Below, piece after piece: positions 1 through 11,140 of a DNA stretch of 64,000 bases. The position numbers and the translations under genes are program-made. The first letter of the stretch is position 1. The number at the start of each line of letters is the position of its first letter. The DNA is from Azorinus chamasolen (Eukaryota; Mollusca; Bivalvia; Cardiida; Solecurtidae). Below the pieces are notes generated by a model. That model did not search any database. It was given only the letters and a program-made list of their open reading frames with translations, and was not told where the DNA came from. The DNA lies in the NCBI GenBank assembly GCA_963576725.1, contig OY755252.1, positions 47,916,140 to 47,980,139 of the forward strand. The letters run 5' to 3'.

Positions 1-245
1 CCTTATTCTAGCATGAAGGACATTCAGAATTGCTGGCACTGTCGTATAAACCTTATATTTTAAATAACTCCAAAGGAAAAGTCCATTGATGTCAGATCAG
101 GAGATCGAAGTGGCCATTCCCGAGGTTCTCCAAGACAAACGAGCCTCCTTAGGATCAACTTTCGCGGTCGTTGCATCAAAGCTAGCGAGATAACTGCACT
201 GCAGCACGCAATTATGACAAGAAGGACTGTGTGTCCGATGTGCAA
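1..245 (-). pseudogene. C-terminal fragment of a mariner/Tc1-type DDE transposase
   Basis: Read on the minus strand, the stretch near 60-150 contains EWPLRSPDLTSMDF, which matches the W-P-x-R-S-P-D-L-T-P-x-D-F signature around the last catalytic Asp of mariner/Tc1-superfamily transposases. The reading then shifts frame and continues as LWSYLKYKVYTTV and ILNVLHARIR toward base 1, as expected for the C-terminus of that family. At least one frameshift and no start make it a dead copy. It is cut by the window edge, so the element's end is not visible. Family membership rests on motif recognition only. Confidence 0.6.
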
Positions 246-954
246 ACGGGTCCAAACCTGTTTGAGTCTAAATGGTGATTAGGTAGAAGGTCGTGCTAGT
301 GGAAACGTAACATTATGCAAATGTATTTTACAACAAGTGCTTTATAAACTACGTTATTGGTATAACTAATGATGCGGCGGTGTCTGATCAGAGTATACAC
401 TGTTTGCTGATAAGAATTTCAATATAAAAAGAAACGAAAATGAAATTTGAGACCAGATGATTATCCCTTAGATAATAAAAATGGACCGATCCAATATATA
501 AGCATGGAAGAACCACTGGGCACAGATAGGTTAATGCAGGTTAAAAGTAATACAGAAATCCCAAATAGCCCATACATTAAGCAACTACATGCCTTTGAAA
601 CTCCTATTTTCAATAAATAAATGGTCACTTTAGACATGTGATCACCCACTTTCATAATAAATGTTGTTCACAACAGCACTTTCAGAATATACCGTATAAG
701 TGTTGTTTTACGCGGACGCAAATTTAACGAATCTTCTTCAAATTAAATTTTCACGTCTTTATTATTCGCGGAAACTGGGTGACAATTAATTTTTCACGGA
801 AACGACATTAAAATCATTCTTATCTGACCATGTTGTTTTGTATCTTTTAAGTAAAACAGCCATTGCAAATGGCACATTCCGAACTAAGTGAAGTAACTAT
901 AAGTAAGTCTGATAATCAGAAATATATATATTTACACGACGTTTTATAAACGGT
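246..954. other. AT-rich non-coding stretch
   Basis: I see no gene, array or foldback that I can name here. The open frames are short and have no recognisable motif. Confidence 0.5.
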
Positions 955-1245
955 TCCATGTACTTCACAACAGCAGGTGTTCAGCGCATAGGTGACAGCC
1001 GTAAAATGTTGCACCGTACTTCACTCTCAGTATTGTTATATGTTTCTGGTCCTTCGGGATCATTAGTTTTGATGTTATTAGTTTTGGAAATCGAATACCA
1101 CTTAAAGCCGGTACTAGGGAACATGAGTAATGTTGCACATTTAATTACTAACTCATGAACAGACTCAATAAAACTGAGTCTGCAATTTAATTGTTTTTTT
1201 TTCATTGCTACTTTTGCTTTCGAAGGATCGCCACTTTCAGAATAT
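955..1245 (+). repeat. Family G interspersed repeat, copy 1
   Basis: About 290 bp shared with copies at 43508-43800 (same strand) and 17478-17725 (opposite strand). Landmarks are a 'cacaacagcaggtgtt' start, a central 'ctggtccttcgggatcatta', a small hairpin (gactcaataaaactgagtc), and an end 'cgaaggatc...ccactttcaga'. No coding potential holds across the copies. The element class is unknown to me; the sharing between copies is direct observation. Confidence 0.65.
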
Positions 1246-1385
1246 TTGTACAGTTTGGATCCGGATTGTTTAAGGTGTTGAAACTATGACCATTACAGAG
1301 AAAGGTTGATATATTACAATATGGAGAAGGAATAGGATTGCCATCTCAAATGTCTCCTCTTCCTGGACTCTACCGTTATCAAATA

Positions 1386-1772
1386 TGTTCCCTGCAAGGG
1401 CGTTACCGTCGCCTTAAATGTTTCCCCTGGCTGGGCGTTATCGTCCTCTCGATTGTTTCCCCTGGCTGTGCGCTATCGTCATCTCAACTGTTTCCCCTGG
1501 CTGTGCGTTATCGTCCTCTCGACTGTTTCCCCTGGCTGTGCGTTATCGTCCTCTTGACTGTTTCCCCTGGTTGGGCGTTATCGTCCTCACGACTGTTTCC
1601 CCTGGCTGGGCGTTATCGTCCTCTCGACTGTTTCCCCTGGCTGTGCGTTATCGTCCTTTCGACTGTTCCCCCTGGCTGTGCGTTTTCGTTGTTAAATATT
1701 TCCTCTGGCTGGGCGTTACCGTCGTCTTAAATGTTTTCCCTAGCGGGGCGTTACTGTCGTCTCAAATATTCC
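1386..1772 (+). repeat. 35-bp tandem repeat (about 11 copies)
   Basis: A 35-bp unit containing 'tttcccctggctgtgcgtta' repeats with exact spacing (for example at 1421, 1456 and 1491). The period is not a multiple of three and the unit lacks stops in two frames, so two overlapping open frames of 120-130 residues arise. They are by-products of the array and not genes. Edge copies are more diverged than central ones. Confidence 0.9.
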
Positions 1773-3330
1773 TAGTGTAAAAGTGATTGTCGTCTGTTGT
1801 AGACTGACCTGATGAAACTAGACCATTTTGCTTGTGTTGTAGCTCGACTTTCGTATTTCACTTTTTTTCCCACCGATGTCATTGCAAAATGACTCACGGT
1901 GCTTGCTTTAATAGCCAAATCTGTGCAAACCTTTTGCAAACAAGTTTGATCCAGAAATAACTCGGCATCTCATCAGGAGGTCAGCTGTTTGACACACAAG
2001 TTACAATTAAGCGGAGCAGTTGAGCAAAGTACGTTCTTTAACTTTAGCAGACGATATTGTTTGCAGACGAATATTATTTTGCGGTAAAATACTTAAATAA
2101 ATAAAGACCAGACGTTTAGTGAAGAATTATTTACAACATAACCTGTTTTAAGCGGTCGTCGAAATGAAGTCTAATTATTGGTCTTTAAGACCGCTATTTG
2201 CTCAAAGCAGGTCGAAAGAAAATTGTAATAAATACAATTGATTATAGTGTGGTTACATTCTGCCATGTAGTAGCGGAGGAGATGGTGTTTAAAGCAACTG
2301 TTGATGGACGGTCGGACGCTGGACGATCCTAAGATTCACCTGAACATACTCAGGTGAGCTAAAATACAACATATTCCTTGCAAGCCACTTCGTGGATAGC
2401 TCGTTATAACAACGAATGATTATGTAATAAAACATAGTCCTACCTGCAGCGTCCCCACACAATCAAACCTTAATCATTGTATTTGATCGGCAGTATTGAC
2501 AGATGCGGTCGAAATTATAGAAAAATACTTCTCACAGGCCGCTTTGTGGCTTCATCGTCATTCATTAGTGAAGTTCATTCACTTACAATAAAACTTATTT
2601 GTTGCACCCTCTCATGTCTATTACTAGGCATTATATCGAATATGTGTGTTTGACACATTTTATTCACTGTAATTTGTTGATTCGAGTCCATTTCAAAAAT
2701 AGGCAGCAGATGACTCACAGAAGAAAATAAAAAAGGTCCGACATGTAGAGATAAAACATTTCTAAAAAACTAAATGTACCACGAATTATTACCCGATTTA
2801 CTGCTTCGCCTTAATTTCATTTCTCAGAAAATTACATGTCAAATTGAGAATTTTGGCACTAGTCAATGCCTTCCAATGAAAACTCTCGAAATAGCCTAAT
2901 CCATTTTTGATACGCAATTTGTACTGGGTTAACCATATATCATAGAGGGAATTGACTGTACCCATGGCGCCGGGTCGATTCCATTTTAATGTTGTACTTG
3001 CATTATTTCTTATATTCATTCTGATCAGGGAAATGGTTAAGGTATATCCCTCACAAGGCGCTTTGCGACTTGCTCTTCATAGAAAAAAAGACTCTAAAAG
3101 ATTGCGGGCCAACATTATGAAACCTCAATTATTGCGAATTTTCAGCGGCATTCCATCCAAATGATGAAAACATAGTAAGTACACTTTACTTCTCGCAAGC
3201 CGCTTGACACCACAACCTCTGAGTAATGACCTTTGGATTATTCCATTTCAATAGGTTGTTGGGAAACATGTGACATATTTCTATCGAACTTAATTGTTTA
3301 AATTTATAATTTCATCATCATTCAATATAT
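1773..3330. other. Non-coding stretch with MITE fragments
   Basis: No gene seen. A foldback fragment near 1930-1980 resembles family E (gtttgatccag...ctcatcagg). A degraded family B end lies at about 2138-2205 (aacctgttttaagcgg...). The rest is AT-rich sequence without visible structure; several frames of 70 residues lack motifs. Confidence 0.5.
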
Positions 3331-3343
3331 ATACAATATGTCG

Positions 3344-3380
3344 TGGCGCAATGGGTAGTGCGGAGGACCAATAATCAAAG
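3344..3380 (+). other. tRNA A-box-like sequence
   Basis: 'gtcgtggcgcaatgggtagt' resembles the 5' half of a tRNA with a polymerase III A-box. No B-box follows at tRNA distance, so at most this is a truncated tRNA-derived SINE head. Confidence 0.3.
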
Positions 3381-3819
3381 CGGCTCCCTAATCTTTAAAA
3401 ATAATTTGAATTATGCGAGATTGAGGCCTGCCGTATGCATATATTTTTTGTTTTTCATTTGTAAATATATGAGTTTCAAAACAGTTTTCTGGTGTTTTTT
3501 ATATTTTCATTTCCATCATTTTATTTAAATTATTTCGTTTCATAACAATACATCTATAACATTTTCAATTATTTTTCTAGCATTATCGCTATACTTCCTA
3601 ATACTGGAACCATTTTATTTGTCATGTAACTAGCACACCGTGTAATACTTCAAAATCAGGGTTATTTCGTGCAAAGGAAAAGAAAGAAAAGTGGACATAA
3701 AAACGAAAATGGCAATCAATCCGTCACATTTGTTAATTGCTAGATATATCTGTTTAGAAAAAAGCACGTATTATTTAACAATCACATTTTATTGAATTCT
3801 TACTTATGCCACAAACGTT

Positions 3820-3879
3820 TCATCATCATCATCATCATTATCATCATCATCATCATCATCATCATCGTCATCATCATCA
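3820..3879 (+). repeat. (ATC)n microsatellite
   Basis: About 60 bp of cat/atc triplets with one interruption. It reads as an Ile run in one frame, which has no coding meaning here. Confidence 0.95.
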
Positions 3880-3954
3880 AATGTTATTATATTAATTATT
3901 TTATTGGAAACACCACTAGATATTATGTTTCAGTTGTATGCATACGTGCGGCAA

Positions 3955-4455
3955 TGAAGTTAAAATATGTTTAAAACAATCATGACATCGTTATTATATT
4001 AAAATAACATGAATGACAATGTATTGTAATTCTTTGGACCAATGTTCAGAGTTGTATCAGTTTCCTGTTTATGTGCACATTAGCGCCAATAACTGGTAAG
4101 GTTATCGACATTACATTTTTTGCGCCATGATATTAAAATGGCACATAAACGTAGCCTAGGTACATGAAACTGTACAAATATGCCTAAAATAAATACGTGT
4201 ATGACATAGTTATTAAATAGAAATAACATGTATGACAATGTCGTTTAATTCTTTGAAATTAGTGTTCATAGTTATATCAGTTTCTTGTTTATTTGCGTAT
4301 GAGTTCATTTACGGGTATGTCATAGATGTTACATATTTGCGGCAGTGATGTTAAAATGGCAAATAAATGCAATCACATGAAACTGTACAAATATACTTCA
4401 CATAATGACAAGGCTTTTTAATTCGTTAAATTGTTCAGTGCTGTATCAGTTTCTT
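3955..4455 (+). repeat. 220-bp direct duplication, about 2.2 copies
   Basis: Blocks such as 'aataacatg.atgacaatgt', 'gtatcagtttc.tgtttat' and 'catgaaactgtacaaatat' recur at about 220-bp spacing (for example 4012 and 4232), with a third partial copy to about 4455. The copies are diverged by small indels. No coding potential. Confidence 0.8.
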
Positions 4456-4599
4456 GATTATTACAGTTATGAAACTTTCGTTTGTTCTCTGAATTAGATA
4501 CCCCTTTCCACATGAAGTGAAAATCACTCTCCGTTATGCAGAAACAACACACAAGAACGCTAAATAAAAGGAGATGAATTGAATAGACCAGGGTGTTGT

Positions 4600-5015
4600 T
4601 ATTGATGATGATGGTTGTATTAAGGATTATGTTTTTTGGCGATGACGGTAATCAGGATGTTGGATACGACGATGATGATAGTGATGGTGATGATAATAAT
4701 TATTTTGAATACTGATGCTGATGGTGAATTATGGTGTGATGAAAAAGATGATGATAATAATGATGATGATGGATAATGGATGATGATAATGATGGTTGGC
4801 GTCATGATACTGATCGCGATTCTGGTCGTTACGATGATACTGACGAAAACAATTATGCTGATTATACTAATTATTATAGTGGTGGTGGCGGCGATGATGA
4901 TGCTGACGATGATAATGATGATGATTTCATCATATTTATTATGAGGAGGATGTCGATTATGATGATTATGATGATGATGATCATGGCGATGATGGTGATG
5001 GTGAATGATGGCAAT
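4600..5015 (+). repeat. Imperfect (GAT)n / (TGA)n microsatellite region
   Basis: About 400 bp dominated by gat/tga triplets with many substitutions. It generates Asp-rich and Ile-rich open frames on the two strands that I do not regard as genes. Confidence 0.9.
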
Positions 5016-5099
5016 TGTTTTATATCACAACGTATGTGGCATGTACGTTTATACTTTTTACTCTAATACTGGGCAAACGAATATGACACATTTGTCAGT

Positions 5100-5198
5100 T
5101 GTGACGTTTACGGTCTAATATATCACACATGTGTTACATATTCGATCCGTGACATATACGGTTCAACATATGCTTCTTTATAAGAACACCCGGTTACA
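5100..5198 (+). mobile_element. Putative LTR end of a retrotransposon (remnant)
   Basis: The segment ends in ...ggttaca at 5198, followed by two bases and then a lysine-type primer-binding-site-like sequence at 5201. The last 31 bp recur at 5426-5456 with two differences, as two LTR copies would. A TGTGACG at 5100 could be the LTR start. No gag or pol remains. The LTR reading is an inference from the end + spacer + primer-site layout. Confidence 0.45.
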
Positions 5199-5200
5199 TT

Positions 5201-5218
5201 TGGCGCCCAACGGGGACT
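5201..5218 (+). promoter_or_regulatory. Primer-binding-site-like sequence (tRNA-Lys type)
   Basis: TGGCGCCCAACGGGGACT closely resembles primer binding sites complementary to the 3' end of tRNA-Lys in many LTR retroelements, which also begin TGGCGCCC. It lies two bases after a CA-ending repeat, the expected position. Confidence 0.5.
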
Positions 5219-5371
5219 GTGACTGTTACACTGCATGAGCTCCGAGTTCGATTTCAATCGTTCCCATACCCATGGAAATTTGGGACGAATTTCAAATTGC
5301 TTGGGGAGTATGTCACAATGTGTAGGTTTATAATCACTTGTACGGCCTTGCTGTACAAGAGCGCTTTTATG

Positions 5372-5418
5372 GCGACGTGGTAGAGTGCATGACTGCGATC
5401 CAGATTCGATCCCGGGTC
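5372..5418 (+). other. Degenerate tRNA-like sequence
   Basis: 'atggcgacgtggtagagtgc' followed by 'gattcgatcccgggtct' looks like A-box and B-box halves of a tRNA-derived sequence. The spacing is too short for an intact cloverleaf. It lies between the two copies of the LTR-like end. Confidence 0.4.
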
Positions 5419-5425
5419 TGAGCGG

Positions 5426-5456
5426 ATATGTTTCTTTATAAGAACACCTGGTTACA
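5426..5456 (+). repeat. Second copy of the LTR-like end
   Basis: 31 bp matching 5168-5198 with two differences. Its 5' part is missing, so this is a truncated second terminal repeat or a shared SINE tail. Confidence 0.5.
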
Positions 5457-5684
5457 GAAAAAAGAATAACATGTTATTGACGGGACTCTAACGCATGACC
5501 AAAAACTCATTGATAAAACAATGTGATTACTTCGACCTAACTGACTAGTTCATTATTGCAAATCCCCTCACGCCTCAAGACTTTTTGTTTATCTGTACCC
5601 ATTGTATCATTGTATCCCAACATTATAGTTTTCTGGAATTTAGTTTCGTGACAGAAAATCAAGGTGTCCCTGTATGGTACCCAG

Positions 5685-5782
5685 ACGTTTCGCCCACTAA
5701 CCAGTTCGCGCCCTTGACGTTTCGTCCCCAGGATGTTTTGTACCTTGTTGTTTCGCTCCCCTGGTCGTTTCGCCCACTATAT
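5685..5782 (-). repeat. Short direct repeats of a 'cgaaacgaccagg' motif (minus strand)
   Basis: On the minus strand, variants of 'gggcgaaacgaccagg' recur five or six times, separated by a few bases. The same motif forms the cluster at 9350-9445 on the plus strand. Confidence 0.6.
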
Positions 5783-5799
5783 ACAATATGTTAGCAATC

Positions 5800-6430
5800 T
5801 GGCTTCTGAGAATAACCCTTTTCCTGTTGTATATTTTGTCAAAAGTTCAACCATTAGAACTTAGAGAATCAAATCAAGAAATTTCTAAATGCATATAGTG
5901 CAGACCCAGATCAAAGAAGATCCTACCAGCTGTCTGGTCTGGGTCTACCCTGTTTGGTAAACATCCGAATAATACATACAAATTAACCAGCAAAAAATGT
6001 TATTTGATTAGGATCCAAACTTTTTTCTAAACTTATGAAACCTGATTAAGACTCGTTCTCAAAAATAATGGACAATCAATGTCGCCGATGTAAGTCAACT
6101 GATATTTCGCCAATTAAAAGCAATTAACGTCGTGTCATTGTTTTTCGCAAATTTCATTATATTAAGATTATTTCATAAACATTTTTACGGCATAAAATGT
6201 TCTAAATGGCTTTCCATGCCTTTAAAACTGCAAGGCGTGGTGGAATTTGCATGTCGCCATGGACAGTTTTAGTTTTTATTGTACTCATAAAATAGTGTTG
6301 AATGTAATCATGCCCGATTTAAACCCCTGCATTTATTCATTATTAATGTATGTTTAGCATGAAGACAAAACGGTGCTAATGCAACCAAACATTAAAATAC
6401 ACTGACATGCTAATACAATGTCGCCAAAGC
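5800..6430. other. AT-rich non-coding stretch
   Basis: No gene, repeat or array is visible. A degenerate 'cagacccagatcaaagaagatc' stretch near 5900 resembles the core of family A but lacks its ends. Confidence 0.45.
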
Positions 6431-6434
6431 TGAC

Positions 6435-8340
6435 CTAATTTACGAGGCTAAACTCTAAATAGAATCTCACATACTGCACGATAATTCTACAATGTCATAT
6501 TCATTCACCCTTTAATAATGTATAACATGTGTATGAAAAAAGATTTTCTAAATTATACTTCGGAAATGTAGCTTTCTAATCTACGAATTTTCACAAGTAT
6601 ACATATTCGTTTTCCCATGAAACACTATTTTGTGTTTGTTTTGCTAATGTTGTGTACCAAATAACCTATGAAAAGTACTTTGAGAAAACATATAACATTT
6701 TGCTGGCCAATCAAATACAGCGGAAAAGAAAAACTCCTAATATACGAGGCCTAATCTACGAGACAAAAATCTTTCTCCAGTCACACCTTACATCATTTCC
6801 GTGTGTTATGCCATACACCTACGTTTAATTCAATACTTAAACCACAGCCACATGTAAATAATTCATGGAAGAAGTCATTTTGCTACAAAATTCGTCTCCA
6901 CAATTTCCTAAAAAAACGGTGAATCATTTGACATTTTTGCAGAAATAGCTTACAGGATTGCCACATTGCATTTGTTCACATATTATTTCAGAATTATGAT
7001 TTTAATACCGAATTGTCGACGTTTGAATAAAGTAACTTTTCGCATTGTTTAAATATTCCATATTTAAGTTCGGAAACGTTGCTTAGATTCAATTGTCCCG
7101 TAGATGAGGAAGCCAATATTAAAGTATTTCTTTACAATTTTTCAAACGCTAAGTTAGTTTAAATATTTAGAAATTATAAATGTTTAAATAAAAACAAGAA
7201 TGGCTATATATAATTTGCAATTATTTGCAGAAATTTTTCAGAAATTATTCACTGCTATATTAACTTTTTTTTAACTCACGAAAATGTTTACTTGGTATTT
7301 CTTCTACGAAGAGTAAACATTCACTTCATTGCTTTAATTCCTATTGCTCGATCTACATGCAAAATATAGTCAAGTATGTTTCCTTTCAAAAAGATATTTA
7401 CAAAGCTACACATACATTCACCAAGTGTCAAATTATAATTCCTTTTGTCCTGTAAATTATAGTAATAGTTTTGTTCACATCGACAGGTTTGAATCCAGTT
7501 AAAAGGATGAATTGTTTTGTCCGTCCATCCCTACTTTTGTCTGTCTGTCAAAATATGTATGTCTATTCATATGTTGTGATTGTGTTTATTCGTCTCGAGG
7601 TATTGTGTGACTCATTACTCAAACACTAATTGAAGTGGGCTATTGACACGTGCATTAGTTGGGCCAATAAAGAGGTGAACAATAAGTGTAATTTTAGTTC
7701 TAATGGAAACTTTGAATTACGAGTATGTAGAAAAACATGTTAATAGACTGATCAATGTTTGACTGTACTATAAAATATAACCAACTTAAGGCCAACAAAA
7801 ACTGATGAAATTGATTAAAAAAGAAAATGTAATGCGCAAGACAAACATCCCGGCACCTACTGGAAAAGGGAGAAGAATGTTCACTGTCCTTGAAAAAGTT
7901 TTCAACTTCATGTCCTTTACCAATAGTCCTTTAACATAATTTTATGATTTATGATTTACGGGACAATCAAATAACACACTTTCCCCCAGCAAATGGTTGT
8001 TTCTGGGCTATGTGAACGCAAGTATTAATCAATGTTGTTGATCTTATTAGTAGCTCTTGCAAACAGTTAACAATTGATTGTTCGATTGAATCAAACTATT
8101 TTCATTACATACATTTGTCAGGGGTCAGTGCATAGTTAAGTCAAAATGGATGTTTTAACTCAGACAGTAATTTTACAGAGTTGAATGTAAAAAAACATAC
8201 ATGACAAAAAGAGTTGAATTTGAAATTGTATACTCCTAAATGCTCGTTTTGACGAATGCTGTTGTTTATAAAGCAATGTATATCATATTATTCGTCAGTC
8301 TAATTTACAGGACTCGTTCCTATAATTTACGGGACAGTGA
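6435..8340. repeat. Dispersed TAATYTACGRGRCA motif cluster
   Basis: A motif near TAATTTACGGGACA occurs at about 6435, 6574, 6737 and 6751 (+), 7093 and 7443 (-), and 7951, 8300 and 8320 (+), so nine times in 1.9 kb of otherwise featureless AT-rich DNA. No ORF over 60 codons spans the region. I recognise no known element. Repeated transposase or other protein binding sites inside a large non-autonomous element are one possible reading. Confidence 0.5.
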
Positions 8341-8344
8341 CTTT

Positions 8345-8992
8345 CGAAAGAGTAATTTTCTTACACATTGTCTTAACGATTTTGTGTTCTTATGTATGAG
8401 TTTATAACACAGCGAGCACGTTTCCTGGCCGTCATTTTTTTTGTGCTGCACTTCTTGTAACTGTGAAAAAGTTCAAAGACAACTTTCATGAAACTATATT
8501 TAATGAAGTTGAGTGTGGTGTGAAACTCCTAATTTTCATACTTAATATCAAAATGTTACATCAGAAATGGATAAATTCATGCTATATAATCTCAGTTCAT
8601 ACATATATAACATGAATATTTGAATTATATAACTGTCCGAGCTCCGGATACAATTGTTAAAATCAGGTTAGAGGAATTATGAACACACTATGCATTAGTA
8701 AATTTCTATAGCTTATACATTAACCACTCATTTTACATAGTTAATTGTTAATTGATGTTAACTATTTCGGAATTAGGCCCAAGATACATTAAACATATCT
8801 ATATTCACAACTTTTTAGACATACAACGTAGTTGAAATTTCACGTTTTCATTCGGTGATTTGTCCAATTTATTTGAGAATGGGTCTTAAGAGTTTTCCAA
8901 GCCCAGATTTCAAACTGTTGAATTGTTGCATTTTGAAATGAATTTGCTGTTGATAGCGTGTGATTGTCTTAAGCTGTTACCAAACAATGCTG
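8345..8992. other. AT-rich non-coding stretch
   Basis: Nothing recognisable apart from its extreme AT content. Confidence 0.45.
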
Positions 8993-9152
8993 ACAGCTTG
9001 TAATTATCTCAGGATATTAAAAAACCATGTGACACGTGTAACTCTTAAATAATGTAAAGAGTATATATGTTAACAGCTTGTAATTATCTCAGGTTATTAA
9101 CAAACCATGTCACACGTTTAACTCTTAATTAATGTAAAGAGTATATATACTG
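8993..9152 (+). repeat. 80-bp tandem duplication (2 copies)
   Basis: 'acagcttgtaattatctcag' occurs at 8993 and 9073, and both copies run on to 'aatgtaaagagtatata'. A more diverged earlier trace lies near 8955. Confidence 0.85.
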
Positions 9153-9182
9153 GAGTTACACTTATACTGATACTAGTAGTTA

Positions 9183-9310
9183 GTAACCCTTTCCCTGTTC
9201 TTAACCCTTTCCTTCATATAAACGTGTTTTTTTACGCATTTGCAAACAGAGTAGACCCAGATCAGACAATTCTGAAACTCTACAAAATGGGACTTTTCTG
9301 CGATTTAAAG
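9183..9310 (+). repeat. Family A MITE, 5' part only
   Basis: Contains the family A left end (aaccctttcc.tcatataaacg) and 'gcaaacagagtagacccaga', then diverges before the foldback core closes. It runs into the 'gaaacgaccagg' cluster. Confidence 0.6.
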
Positions 9311-9349
9311 TATTGCAAAATTGCATTTCGTAAGTATTATTTTTGTAGG

Positions 9350-9445
9350 GGGGGGCATACGACCAGGGTATGGAGGGGCGAAACGACCAGGATCTCTATT
9401 GGTAGCGAAACGACCAGGTGCGAAACAACCAGGGGCGACACGACT
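9350..9445 (+). repeat. Short repeats of a 'gcgaaacgaccagg' motif
   Basis: Six or so variants of a 13-16-bp motif in a row follow a G run. The other cluster in the window is inverted (5685-5782). Shadow frames give arginine-rich peptides, which I discount. Confidence 0.7.
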
Positions 9446-9589
9446 GGTAACCTCCCTGTATGAGCTGTCTGATCTGGGTATACTCTGCAAAAATGTACTG
9501 GAGTAAATGTTAACGTAGTCCAACCAGACACATCCTAACACGGTAATTGCTGAGCATCTAGTCTCATCAATGAACTGTAAGACAGCATT

Positions 9590-10234
9590 CAATTTTTGTG
9601 ATGGTTGCTGTCTGTCGGGATATCGTTAAAACCGAAAGTAGCTCGATAGCGTCGTATCACAAAGTAAATACATCTGTATTTACTTCGTGGTCGTGCGCAA
9701 CAGTGGACTAGCTGAGCATCATGAAAGTTGTGCGTAAAAAGCAATATGTTTCTCGCAACAACTCTTGTCAATGTAACTTAAACCAGATTACGACGACGCC
9801 TAAAGTGTTTAGCGATTTTGCGACGGGTGTTCGAAGAGAAAAGCAACCCCGTTTGTATGTCGCTATCCTTGTGCATATTGCGTGTCAAATTTTACTTGTA
9901 AAAAATTGCATATCCTTGTTTTGCAGTGTTTAAACTTTTATTAACTTTCGTTTGACCGTTATGTCATTGCGACAATTCAAACTACAAATAGTCAGTGCAC
10001 TAAAGGAATGAAATGGTTGTAAAAAGTATGGTACATGTAACTGAAATCAGGGCTTATATGAAAGTTTGGCGTAGGTGCAAACTTAATTCTAAGATAAAAA
10101 TGTTACCTCCATGAGAACACTGATAGTTAGTTACTGAGATAAACGTTTACAAGCCGAGCGAACTGCTTTAGAAAATAACAAGATAAGTTCCTTGTAAGTG
10201 TTCATTGTGTTGGTAATTCCATAGTATTCCATTG
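9590..10234. other. Non-coding stretch next to the Penelope pair
   Basis: A short perfect hairpin (aagtaaatac..gtatttactt) lies near 9661-9688. Otherwise nothing is recognised. Confidence 0.4.
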
Positions 10235-10237
10235 TTT

Positions 10238-10275
10238 CGTCCACTTCTGTGGACATCCTCAGAGCTACTGTCCGT
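10238..10275 (-). ncRNA. Hammerhead-like motif in the Penelope tail (copy 1)
   Basis: On the minus strand: CUGAGGA, one extra U, a hairpin (GUCCAC-AGAA-GUGGAC), then GAAAC. That is the CUGANGA / stem II / GAAA layout of a hammerhead ribozyme, and hammerhead motifs are known in Penelope-like elements. The extra U before stem II and the unfolded stems I and III leave activity open. Confidence 0.45.
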
Positions 10276-10477
10276 TTGGCGTACGCTCGGCTGAGCACAG
10301 GATTTTCGTCAATTTCCGGTAGACTGACGAACCGAAACAGGATCATAAATCCTCGAGAGGCAAGTCCCCTGGTCAATGTTCATGACCCTGGTTGCATGGG
10401 TAGGTATGTCGCCTCTTTGATCTTACGGTTCTCCAGTCCCCTTCCCTGTCAACTATTTTCGCGCCCTCTCAGTCTAT

Positions 10478-10795
10478 TTAATAGTTTTCAATGTTTCGGT
10501 GGTCCGTGATTGCACTTTGTTCATACGGAGTTTCTGAAAGTTTTCTTGTCGCTCTTGTATAAGTCATGTTGGCTCTATGTTCACAGTCTTGTTTGTGTTC
10601 TCCAAGGCGTGTCCTAAACTTCCTAACTGACTCCCCAATATACACATTGGTACCATTATTACAAAGAATTCTATATACAACTTCAGATCTACTCTCAATG
10701 TCTTGTTTATCTTTTTGATGTACAACCACATTCTTAATAGCCTGGTGGGGTTTAATGACCGTGTTGATTTTGTGTTTTCTTAGAACTCTGCTCAC
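10478..10795 (-). pseudogene. GIY-YIG endonuclease domain (copy 1)
   Basis: Residues include VVYRILCNNGTNVYIGES followed by VRKFRTRLGEH, matching the GIY-YIG nuclease linked to Penelope-like RTs, with the conserved YIGE and Arg in place. In an intact element this domain nicks target DNA for integration. Here it lies in a frame separate from the thumb and ends at a stop after ITDHRNIENY. Confidence 0.88.
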
Positions 10796-11096
10796 ACGTT
10801 CTGACTGACTCTTGAGGTAGGGAACCGTCTCCGCTGATCTTCATACTCTTGTCTTTTATTTGATTTCTTACTTTCATGACTGTCCATTTAGGATAACCAC
10901 GCTGAGCCAAAACCTTTCGGATATAAATGTTCCCGATTTTTCTGCTTTGGTTCTTAGTGACCAACTTGTAACACCTGTCTAGTAGGGTTCTAACTACACG
11001 TAGTTTATGCTGTAAAGGATGATATGAGGAGAAATTCAGGTATTGGTTTGTATGGGTTTTCTTGCGGTATACTACATAGTAGTTAAACTGTCCCAT
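10752..11096 (-). pseudogene. Penelope-like RT thumb region (copy 1)
   Basis: Contains YRKKTHTNQYLNFSSYHP followed by QHKLRVVRTLLDRC, the conserved post-YVDD region of Penelope-like RTs, then GYPKWTVMKVRNQIKDK. It is out of frame with the RT core upstream and runs into the GIY-YIG segment through another frameshift at about 10795. Confidence 0.88.
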
Positions 11097-11140
11097 CCGA
11101 CTTTCTGGTTATCAATGTGTCCTGAAATGATATAGCTTCA

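Noticed and set aside
1338..1780. Overlapping 120-130-codon frames rich in Leu/Ser/Pro
   Set aside because: Products of the 35-bp satellite; the same peptide appears in both frames because 35 is not a multiple of three.
4620..5066. Asp-rich and Ile-rich frames at the GAT tract
   Set aside because: Microsatellite translation with no flanking coding signal.
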